Assembly (NCBI RefSeq): GCF_001403875.1
Contig: NZ_LN884299.1
Coordinates: 4,048,047-4,112,046, forward strand
Direction of reading: 5' to 3'
Origin: Paenibacillus ihumii
GTDB lineage: Bacteria; Bacillota; Bacilli; Paenibacillales; Paenibacillaceae
DNA length: 64,000 nt
The notes beneath the pieces are model-generated. The model was not told the origin of the DNA. It ran no database searches and saw only the letters and a list, made by a program, of their open reading frames with translations. A program made the translations under genes and the position numbers. Positions 17,483-24,992 of this stretch are shown here, piece by piece; the first letter of the stretch is position 1, and every line of letters begins with the position of its first letter.

Positions 17483-19984
17483 TCAATACTGGGGCTCCAG
17501 GTTCAGCAGCAGCAGGCCATGCGGAGGGACGACATAGGTAAGCTCAATGCGCTCTGTCTCATGGATCATGGCGATTTGCATTTCCGGAACACTCCTATAC
17601 TGCAAAAATCGCAGCTCTTCCTCTGTCGGATTATCCGGTGCCCCTAAGCGCAGCCACTCGTCGAAGACCGATCCGTGTTCGCGATCCAGCCGATAGCTTG
17701 TCCATTTATAGGGTTGCTTCAGCCCGTCCAGCTTCAGATGGAATGAACGGTTGCCTTTTTCCTCAAAAACGGTATACCGGCTGTCCTCCGTCAATCCCGA
17801 CCAGTCACCGCTGGCGAAGAGCTGATCCACATGGGTGTAATTATACATCAATATTTGCAGGCTTCCGTTTCGGCCCTTCGTTACGATATAACCATCGCCT
17901 CGGGATACAATACGATCGCCCAGCTTGGCCAACAGCTCAAAGGCGTAATAACTAGGCTTCTTCAAGCCGTTACGATTCATAAGACCGAAGCCCCCGTACA
18001 AAATCGAAGCGGCCGCTGGGCTCTCCTCAAATACGTCCGTAAACGACCAGAAGGCAATAGAACGCAATGTACCTAAGGTATGCAGCGCATGATGAACGAC
18101 AAACGCGCCCATGAACATCGTATCGTGAATCAGGTTACGGTCATAGAGTGAGAAATTCCATTCCGTCATATGAAGCTCCAGCTCCGGCATAGCTGTCCCT
18201 GCAAGCTTCAACCTGAGCCGCTTCACACTGTCCATATAGAAAGAAGGAGGCATAATCGTCGTAAGCTTAGCCTGTTCCTCTTTCTGATTCGGATATTCCG
18301 AATAGACATGGAATGAGAAGAAGTCGATCGGTGCCTGCCTGCTGCTGCAGAAAGCAATGAATTCCTCAGCCCAGTCGTCGTTCCAGAGGGAGCCGTAGCC
18401 CATAGCAGGGCCGCCTACGCGGAGCTGGGGAGAAATCGATTTGACAGCGGCTGCCGTCTCGGCATAGAACTCAAAAAATTCCTGCCTGGAGCCCGCCCAG
18501 CATACCCCCGAAAGATCGGGCTCATTCCATATTTCAAAATACCATGTCGATACTTCCTCCAGTCCATAACGGTTCAAGCAGTGGCGCACAAATTCCCGGA
18601 CCAGCGCATTCCACCTATTCTGGTCTTTCGGCGGAGCAATATGCCCTTTCCACCAGAAGATCGTTTCCTTCGAGCGGGCAAGCGCCGAAGGCATGAAGCT
18701 CAGGGCAACGAACGGGCGGCAGCCTGCCCGAAGCAGGAAATCGTACAGCTTGTCGACATAAGCCCAATTATAGACAGGCTCGCCGTCCTCCGTCTCCGAA
18801 TACACCATCATCTCATCATTAAAAATGCCGTGAAAGCGGATATGCGAGAACCCGAGTCTGCGCTGAAGCTCCAGAAATTGCTCCTGCCAATCAGCACGAA
18901 GTCCTTCAGCCGCCCTCCCGGCCGTGGTGAGCCAGCCCCAATGCTTCGTGTAAGGAGTGCCTGCTGCTTCAGCGTTGATGAGAATCTCAGTCTGATCGTA
19001 AACGACGCTAGATGCTGGAGATATGACCGCAGATTGTTGAGCCGGCTCCAAATACCGATAAAGCGATTCCATAGCCTGAATCGTATCGACCTCATAATAA
19101 TCGGCACTTGGCGATTCCTCGTAAGTCAGCGGTAAGCGTGTGGGATCTGCGGATTTTGCCTCCATAACAGTCTCGCGAAAAGCCCCAGGGGTAGAATCGT
19201 ATTTTTCTTTAAAATATTTATTGAACTGCTTGACGTTCGCAAAGCCGCAATCGAGAGCGATTTGCGTTACGCTGTGCTTCGTATTCATCAATGCATTGAC
19301 TGCTTTCTCCAAGCGGACAGAAGTCAAATACTTCTGGAACGGAATACCGATTTTATCGCTGAAAAAATGAGAGAAATAATGCAGGCTTAAATGCTCCTGA
19401 TCGGCAATGGATTGCAGCGTAATCTTCTGGCTGTAATTTCGGTCGATAAATTCCAACACGCGATTCAGGCGCTGATAATCATAATCCTTGTCGCTGCTCC
19501 GCTTCTCTTCAGTCATGTGGATGGAGAAGTAGCGCATGAGATGTCCAGCCAGCAGGTGCAGAAGGCCCATCGAATAATTCCGGCTTCCCTGCTTCTTCTT
19601 GCTGGCTTCCCAGGTCATTTGCGCCAGGTAGCGGCGAATTTGATCATAGATGTCCCTGTTCTCCGGCATTTGGTACAAAGAATTGCAGAGCACTGCCCTA
19701 TGCTCATCTAGCAGCTCCGGGCTAAATTGGAGCGTAAGCAGCACGTTATCCTGGTTTGAGCGCTCGATCTGATGAACGGACATGCTGTTCATGACGATAA
19801 TATCGTCCTGGCTCAGCTCATAACTCCGCTGGTCGAGATGAATCGTGACCTCGCCCTGCAGGACATAGATAATCTCAACTTCCTTATGCCAATGAAAAGG
19901 GACGTACGCGACGCTGTTTACGAACAGCCTGATCGGCAGATCCTCTTGATAATTGATAAATTCGTAGAGATAGTTCATCGGCAA
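17483..19984 (-). CDS. AraC regulator fused to a GH39 glycosidase domain
   Basis: An 833-residue fusion. Residues about 1-110 form a cupin-like sugar-sensing domain (PFHWHKEVEIIYVLQGEVT). About 185-285 form the AraC helix-turn-helix pair (ITLQSIADQEHLSLHYFSHF; VTQIALDCGFANVKQFNKYF). From about 330 to the end is a GH39 (beta-xylosidase) domain with the acid/base Glu in EIWNEPDLSG and the nucleophile Glu in HMTEWNFS, so the catalytic site looks intact. There is no signal peptide. It may bind or turn over xylosides to control genes nearby. The start codon has a usable AAGGAGT site upstream. Fusions of this type are known in Firmicutes. Confidence 0.92.
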   Translation of the reverse strand: MPMNYLYEFINYQEDLPIRLFVNSVAYVPFHWHKEVEIIYVLQGEVTIHLDQRSYELSQDDIIVMNSMSVHQIERSNQDNVLLTLQFSPELLDEHRAVLCNSLYQMPENRDIYDQIRRYLAQMTWEASKKKQGSRNYSMGLLHLLAGHLMRYFSIHMTEEKRSSDKDYDYQRLNRVLEFIDRNYSQKITLQSIADQEHLSLHYFSHFFSDKIGIPFQKYLTSVRLEKAVNALMNTKHSVTQIALDCGFANVKQFNKYFKEKYDSTPGAFRETVMEAKSADPTRLPLTYEESPSADYYEVDTIQAMESLYRYLEPAQQSAVISPASSVVYDQTEILINAEAAGTPYTKHWGWLTTAGRAAEGLRADWQEQFLELQRRLGFSHIRFHGIFNDEMMVYSETEDGEPVYNWAYVDKLYDFLLRAGCRPFVALSFMPSALARSKETIFWWKGHIAPPKDQNRWNALVREFVRHCLNRYGLEEVSTWYFEIWNEPDLSGVCWAGSRQEFFEFYAETAAAVKSISPQLRVGGPAMGYGSLWNDDWAEEFIAFCSSRQAPIDFFSFHVYSEYPNQKEEQAKLTTIMPPSFYMDSVKRLRLKLAGTAMPELELHMTEWNFSLYDRNLIHDTMFMGAFVVHHALHTLGTLRSIAFWSFTDVFEESPAAASILYGGFGLMNRNGLKKPSYYAFELLAKLGDRIVSRGDGYIVTKGRNGSLQILMYNYTHVDQLFASGDWSGLTEDSRYTVFEEKGNRSFHLKLDGLKQPYKWTSYRLDREHGSVFDEWLRLGAPDNPTEEELRFLQYRSVPEMQIAMIHETERIELTYVVPPHGLLLLNLEPQY

Positions 19985-20152
19985 GGACTCCTTTTACACT
20001 TTATAGACGATGTTCGCTCCCCTCTAACTTGCAGCAAGCTAATGAGGAAGAACCCTCTTTATTCTTGAGGTTCAAAGCTATTTTATTCGTACAAGGACTG
20101 CTCTATGGAACTATTGAAGCATATTTCGACTCCCAGTGAAATAAAAAAGAAA

Positions 20153-20172
20153 GCCCTTGAAGAATTCAGGGC
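20153..20172 (-). terminator. Hairpin with T tract upstream of the GH39 fusion gene
   Basis: GCCCTTGAA / TTCAGGGC stem with TTTCTTTTTTATTT on the minus strand. There is no minus-strand gene just upstream, so it may end a short leader transcript of the 17483-19984 gene (attenuator-like) or an unseen RNA. The rest of 19985-20479 shows no gene. Confidence 0.6.
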
Positions 20173-20479
20173 CTGGCTCAATCGTTTCTTTTCGTTTGCG
20201 GTATAACTGCTTGCCGTCCCGACTTAGCCAAGAGGAAATTTACATTATTTACTAAATGTGGTAATATTATTTTGAAATCGTTAACCTTGTGGCCATGCGC
20301 GGCTTGCTTCCTGCAAAATTGCCGCTGGTCTCGAAAGGGGGAGCCGCCACTGTTTTGATAGGAGTTACATTTCATATAGTAGTAAGGAGATTAGCTGCTA
20401 AGAGAGTAACAGAACTGAAGCACACACACATTCATAACTCACTCCAATCTGCCATCTAAAAACAAGGAGGACAAGTGAA

Positions 20480-21361
20480 ATGAAAAAACTTTTTACTCTC
20501 GTTGTGCTCATTACGCTGCTCGTCCCATCGATGTCCTATGCCCAATCTCCAACGCAAAATACAAGCGGTCCCGCCGCCGCATCTTCCGGTGGAAGCGTAG
20601 TCCCGGCACCCCAGGGATACGACGCTTACCGTCATAATATTCCTCACGGAAATGTGCAGCAAATTTCCTATTATTCTACAACAGTAGGCAAAACACGGAA
20701 TGCAATGGTCTATACTCCTCCGGGCTATACAACGTCGCAAACCTATAATGTCCTCTACTTGCTGCACGGCATTGGCGGGGATCAATATGAATGGCTCAAT
20801 CAGATGAACCCTAGAAATATTTTAGACAACCTGTACGCGGATAAAAAGCTGGAGCCGATGATTGTTGTGTTCCCGAACGGCCGCGCCATGCAGGATGATC
20901 GTCCAATCGGCGATATTTTTGCACCGGACAAGGTAGCTGCCTTCGAAACCTTCGAGTTTGATCTGATCAACGACCTCGTCCCTTACATTGACACTCATTT
21001 TCCGGTATATGCCAATAATCAGCATCGAGCTTTGGCTGGTCTGTCAATGGGCGGCGGACAATCGCTGAACTTCGGGTTAAAGCATTTGGACAAATTCTCC
21101 TGGATTGGCGCATTTTCATCCGCCCCTAATACAAAGCCGGCGTCGCAGCTCATCACCAACCCGTCCCAGACAGCCGGTCAACTAAACCTGCTATGGCTGT
21201 CTTGCGGCGCGTCGGACAATCTGCTGTGGGTAAGTCAAAACTTTCATAACAGCCTGGATTCCATGAATATTCCCCACATGTGGTATCTCGATGTCGGCGG
21301 GCATGAAGGTAAGGTATGGAGCAGCGGGCTCTATCAATTCTCTCAGCGTATTTTCAAATAG
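20480..21361 (+). CDS. Secreted CE1-type esterase (acetylxylan/feruloyl esterase)
   Basis: A 293-residue protein with a Sec signal peptide (MKKLFTLVVLITLLVPSMSYAQ) and a short Ser/Pro/Ala linker. The esterase D/CE1 fold contains YLLHGIGGDQYEW, nucleophile elbow GLSMGGG, and catalytic His in VGGHEGKVW. The family removes acetyl or feruloyl groups from xylan outside the cell, which would help the secreted GH10 xylanase encoded nearby. An AAGGAGG site precedes ATG. It is a single gene followed by a strong terminator. Confidence 0.9.
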   Translation: MKKLFTLVVLITLLVPSMSYAQSPTQNTSGPAAASSGGSVVPAPQGYDAYRHNIPHGNVQQISYYSTTVGKTRNAMVYTPPGYTTSQTYNVLYLLHGIGGDQYEWLNQMNPRNILDNLYADKKLEPMIVVFPNGRAMQDDRPIGDIFAPDKVAAFETFEFDLINDLVPYIDTHFPVYANNQHRALAGLSMGGGQSLNFGLKHLDKFSWIGAFSSAPNTKPASQLITNPSQTAGQLNLLWLSCGASDNLLWVSQNFHNSLDSMNIPHMWYLDVGGHEGKVWSSGLYQFSQRIFK

Positions 21362-21379
21362 CTTCATGACACACTTCAA

Positions 21380-21415
21380 ATAACCCCAGGAATGCTGCGG
21401 CATTTCTGGGGTTAT
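21380..21415 (+). terminator. Terminator after the CE1 esterase gene
   Basis: AATAACCCCAGGAATGC / GCATTTCTGGGGTTATT, a long near-perfect stem with a 4-base loop. It may work in both directions. Confidence 0.85.
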
Positions 21416-21734
21416 TGCTTTGCTCGGCCACCGGATTCCCCTCATAGCTAATCCAATTACTCCAGCTTTATCTGCCCGCGGAAAGTGTCCTCAGCGCGGG
21501 TCGGGCGAGCCACGGGAGGGGTCGCCTGCAGCGGGGTTGGACTTGGGATACACGGACAATACGATTGCGACGGGCTTCGTCAACCTTGCGCTTGTCACCC
21601 GGGAACGTAAGAACAGTAGTGCGGCGAATCGGCCCGGAACCGCACTTGGCGGGCTTTGCGTCACCCTTATGATGCTCGTGTGGGCCACGTACGGACAGCA
21701 AAAGGGAGCAGCCCGAAAGCCACTCCCACTAGCC

Positions 21735-22353
21735 TCATTTCTTCCAATTTTCTACAAAATGATCTACCGCTGCCTGCTCAATGGCCAGCCCTTCCGTGTA
21801 ACGCTCCATAAACAAGGCAAAGCCATTCACATCTGCGCTGTCAGGATAAACCTCTTGTACTTCTTCATCATTGAACACTTTAGTGGCAAGGTACTCAGCC
21901 AAGCCCTCGTGCTGCTCCTTATTAACCATATAGGATGCCAAAATGGCCATGCTCCATGCGCCGCCCTCACCAGCCGTAGACATGACCGAAACAGGAACAT
22001 TCAGTGCTGCGGCACATATTTTTTGACCGACTAGTGGCGGTTTAAACAATCCGCCATGCGCCAAAATACGGTCAATCGTTACATGCTCCTTCTGTGTCAA
22101 AATATCCATCCCCAGCCTTAGTGCAACAAACGCGGTAAACAGATGTACCCTCATAAAGTTAGCCAGATTGAAGCGGCTTTCTGGAGAACGAACAGCGGAC
22201 GACCTTTTGCAAGCCCGGTAATGTTCTCGCTTGTAATGTTCTCCCTTGTAATGTTCTCGCTTGAATAGTAGCCGTAGCTCAGCAATCCGCGGCCATCAGC
22301 ATCTGCTTCAATACAACCTTGATTCGTGCGGATCCAAATTCAATGCCAAGTGG
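21735..22353 (-). pseudogene. Decayed FGGY-family carbohydrate kinase
   Basis: The open frame at 21735-22154 matches the C-terminal part of an FGGY sugar kinase (MSTAGEGGAWSMAILASYM). Upstream the same strand continues as LAKGRPLF, then after a one-base frame change RSPESRFNLANFMR, reaching the 22154 ORF. Further upstream are EADADGRGLLSYGYYS and an N-terminal piece LGIEFGSARIKVVL (about 22312-22353). Most of the ATP-binding half is therefore deleted and the ends are joined out of frame. A 15-bp unit (GAGAACATTACAAGC) is repeated three times near 22240. It is certainly non-functional as a kinase. Confidence 0.8.
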
Positions 22354-22545
22354 GGGTGAAGGGTGAATGCTTTCCCTCCATTGTGCTCAATCTCGCGAAA
22401 GACTTCTTCTGCGTCCCCCCGATTCTTGCCATGATGAACGGCTACCAAGGCGCCTTCCTGCCCCAAACGCAGCACGATGACACGTCCAATCCTCCGACTC
22501 GCACCTGTAACGAGAGCGATTTTTCCACTTGATATTTTATCAACT
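22351..22545 (-). pseudogene. Decayed short-chain dehydrogenase, N-terminal piece
   Basis: Minus-strand frame reads KIALVTGASRRIGRVIVLRL, then QEGALVAVHHGKNRGDAEEV. This is the Rossmann start of an SDR (TGxxxGIG-like TGASRRIG). The probable start ATGAGTTGATAA has a frame error, and the protein is cut off after about 60 residues where the FGGY kinase remnant begins. Together they look like a deleted sugar-alcohol utilisation pair. Confidence 0.7.
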
Positions 22546-22689
22546 CATCCTCTTATTTCAATTTCAGTTATAGTACAGGATTTCAGTTATAGTACAGGAG
22601 GGATTTCAAAATGTTGCTCCTATATTCCCATATCCTCGTGCAGAAAAAGAAGGGAAACAGGCAAAAAACTGCTGACAAGCTTCATATGG

Positions 22690-22950
22690 CACACGTATTA
22701 TCCACCTGAACACGCCTTGTCTTCCTGAACACGTATTATCCACCCGAACACGTATTACCTACCCGAACATGTATAATCCACCTGAACACCCATTACCTAC
22801 CTGAACATGTATAATCCACCTGAACACCCATTACCTACCTGAACATATATAATCCACCTGAACACCTATTACCTACCTGAACGCGTATTATTCACCTACT
22901 ATCCACCTACTATCCACCTACTATCCACCTGAACATGTATTCCACATGAA
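22690..22950. repeat. Tandem repeat array, ~38-40-bp unit
   Basis: Repeated units such as TATAATCCACCTGAACACCC and ATTACCTACCTGAACATG alternate, degrading into CTATCCACCTA triplets at the right. A separate duplication TTTCAGTTATAGTACAGG lies at about 22560-22600. No gene is supported. Confidence 0.75.
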
Positions 22951-22962
22951 CACCTGTTATTC

Positions 22963-23082
22963 TGTATAATTTTTCGTATAGAATTATCGAAATAAGCATA
23001 AAATAATAAATTCTATTTGATTTTTCATACAGATTCGTCCATTTTGCCTACTCAATGTAAATTCTATATGAATTTTCATATA
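22963..23082. repeat. Triple-palindrome element, copy B
   Basis: Boxes at 22963-22980 (TGTATAA-TTTT-TCGTATA), 23014-23031 (TATTTGA-TTTT-TCATACA) and 23065-23082 (TATATGA-ATTT-TCATATA), spaced 51 and 51 bases. The spacers are related to copies A and C. Bases 23100-23260 hold a low-complexity tract of GAACCGATC/GAGCCAAACG units. Confidence 0.82.
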
Positions 23083-23272
23083 CAATCGCACAATGTCTCT
23101 TGAATCAGTCGAATCGGGCAAACCGATCGACCCAAGGCGAACAATAAAGCCAAGAGACCACACGAGCCACACGAGCCAAACGAACCGATCGAGCCAAACG
23201 AGGCAAACGAACCGATCGAACCTAATCAATCGATCCGATCCAGAGCAATTATATTCATCCCATTCCAATCGC

Positions 23273-23974
23273 TCAGACCAAATCCGGACTTTGGATGGAA
23301 CCGACATATTCGTAGTAGATGACCCGCCCAGACGCGCCTCTTGCTACGGCTCTAAACTTCCCCTTCTCCACTAATAAGCGGCAATATTTAATGACCGTCA
23401 TCGTATGCAGTTCCAGCTCCCTTGCCGCTTCGGTTGGGCGAATGACACGATTATGGCGAATGGCTGCCCGCATCAAATCTCGTTCGATTTTGGAATAAGG
23501 TCTTGAAACCTGTCTTTTAGCACCAAATCTCCCTTTAGAACCAAACTCCGCCGCCAGATATGGAGATAAAATGTTCCGCAATGCGGACAGAATGAACGAA
23601 GGATTCTCTTTCAACTCATCCAGAGAGATGTAGTAGACCGAACAGTCTTGAGCCTGAAGAAAGAGCCCTCGGTTCAAATCCCTTCTATACTTGGTTCGGT
23701 CTGTACCGTGGGAGCCAAAATCCATGACTTCAAAAATAATACGTACGGCTCCTATAACCCACATAAAATCTACAAAGTAGGATCTCCCCCGCCAATCCTT
23801 GACTTCATACTCAGGATGCAATCCGTGAAAATGTCCGGTAAGCGGCCACCATATACGTTCAACGAACAAACGATTCCCGTAGCCATGACCGCGTTTTAGA
23901 GCATCGAGACGCTCTCCTCTTCTTCGTCTAAGATGATCGCTCATCCATTTATCGTGTTCCATTTGAAAACTCAT
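23273..23974 (-). CDS. DUF559-like nuclease-fold protein with C-terminal HTH
   Basis: A 233-residue protein of unknown function. Residues about 50-150 resemble the DUF559/very-short-patch-repair-like endonuclease fold: LHPEYEVKDW, then YFVDFMW with Asp, IIFEVMDFGSHG with Glu, followed by YRRDLNRGLFLQA. The last ~75 residues look like a winged helix (RPTEAARELELHTMTVIKY). It could be a DNA-binding nuclease or regulator, and no substrate can be assigned. It is flanked by triple-palindrome copies B and C and by tandem repeats, suggesting an accessory segment. A terminator-like hairpin lies only about 40 bases upstream of its start. Confidence 0.65.
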   Translation of the reverse strand: MSFQMEHDKWMSDHLRRRRGERLDALKRGHGYGNRLFVERIWWPLTGHFHGLHPEYEVKDWRGRSYFVDFMWVIGAVRIIFEVMDFGSHGTDRTKYRRDLNRGLFLQAQDCSVYYISLDELKENPSFILSALRNILSPYLAAEFGSKGRFGAKRQVSRPYSKIERDLMRAAIRHNRVIRPTEAARELELHTMTVIKYCRLLVEKGKFRAVARGASGRVIYYEYVGSIQSPDLV

Positions 23975-24014
23975 TCCCTTCCTCCCTTTCTCTCCTTTTT
24001 TCTAACAAATATAA

Positions 24015-24052
24015 AAAAAGCCGACTCCTTTCACATCGAAAGGTAGCCGGCA
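24015..24052 (-). terminator. Hairpin with T tract in the leader of the 23273-23974 gene
   Basis: Minus strand GCCGGCTACCTTTC / GAAAGGAGTCGGC stem, then TTTTTTTAT. It lies directly upstream of the start at 23974, so it could be a leader attenuator or could block readthrough from upstream. Confidence 0.7.
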
Positions 24053-24399
24053 TTCTTTACCGCTAAAGAGCTGTATGATAATGATACTCATAGTGTGTCA
24101 TAAACTTTAGAGGTGTGCAACAAGATAAGGGGAACGAGCAGCTTTTATTGTCATCTACAAAGGCTGTGACGGATTGCGAACAACATTCAACAATCTTCAA
24201 ACAATAATCATCTTGGATCTCCCTTCCGGGTTCTACTTGCTTTACTTCGCCTTATGTTGATATTTTATTTAGTTTGACTAATAAGACTTAGTTCACCAAT
24301 AAATCAAAAAGATGACAGCAATAAACTCAATACATAAGTCTGAGACGAAAGGCCGCGTTGGGCACGGATTTGTGGCTGTGATTGGCTACTGTTGGTGGG

Positions 24400-24640
24400 G
24401 CTTATGGCGGGCTGTCGGTAGGCTGTTGATGACTGTCGGTGACTCTATCAGTGACTCTGTTGGTGGGCTGTCGGTGACTGTTGGTGACTGTCGGTGACTC
24501 TGTTGGCGACTCTGTTGGTGACTCTGTTGGTGACTCTGTTGGCGACTCTGTTGGCGACTCTGTTGGTGACTCTGTTGGCGACTCTGTTGGCGATTCTATC
24601 AGTGACTCTGTTGGTGACTCTGTTGGTGACTGTTGAAGCC
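24400..24640. repeat. 12-bp tandem repeat array
   Basis: About 18 copies of GACTCTGTTGGT with T/C variants. The minus-strand ORF over it encodes a PTES tetrapeptide repeat and is judged an artefact. A partial copy of the hairpin element (AAAGGCCGCGTTGGGCACGG) lies at about 24345. Confidence 0.85.
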
Positions 24641-24691
24641 TTCTTTGGCTTTTTGTCCTTGCTTCCACATACTAGTGAGCTTCGTCTGTTC

Positions 24692-24810
24692 TGTATGATT
24701 TATCGTATACAATTATTAAAAAAAACGCTAAATGATAAATTGTATTTGATTTTTCATACAGATCTATCTATTTTGCCTGTTCAACGTAAAATCTATATGA
24801 AAATTCATAT
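24692..24810. repeat. Triple-palindrome element, copy C
   Basis: Boxes at 24692-24709 (TGTATGA-TTTA-TCGTATA), 24743-24760 (TATTTGA-TTTT-TCATACA) and 24793-24810 (TATATGA-AAAT-TCATATA), spaced 51 and 50 bases. Same orientation as copy B. Confidence 0.82.
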
Positions 24811-24948
24811 ACAACCGCAAGACGAATCCATCGAATCAGCAATAGAGCCGCAGATATCCCTAGTAATGTCAAAATAAGATGGGCAAATCTTAATAATTGC
24901 TCTAAAGCTGCTCGATCATTCATCTCATCCGTATATGTCCAGAAAGAC

Positions 24949-24974
24949 AACAAGGAGCCCGCGGGCTCCTTGTA
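24949..24974 (-). terminator. Terminator of the cellulase operon
   Basis: Perfect palindromic stem ACAAGGAGCCCGCGGGCTCCTTGT about 20 bases after the GH5 stop. The tail on the minus strand is only moderately T-rich. Confidence 0.75.
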
Positions 24975-24992
24975 CTGTTTTTGATCGACTTT

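Noticed and set aside
20178..20375. 65-codon minus-strand ORF
   Set aside because: No family, no ribosome site and unconvincing composition, although a terminator-like hairpin follows it.
21468..21701. 77-codon basic minus-strand ORF
   Set aside because: Lies between the CE1 gene terminator and the kinase relic without ribosome site or homology; probably chance in GC-rich DNA.
24402..24668. PTES tetrapeptide-repeat protein on the minus strand
   Set aside because: Product of a 12-bp tandem repeat with no ribosome site; period and setting fit a minisatellite.
24768..24953. 61-codon hydrophobic minus-strand ORF
   Set aside because: Overlaps triple-palindrome copy C and the cellulase terminator; no ribosome site, so a small membrane protein is not supported.
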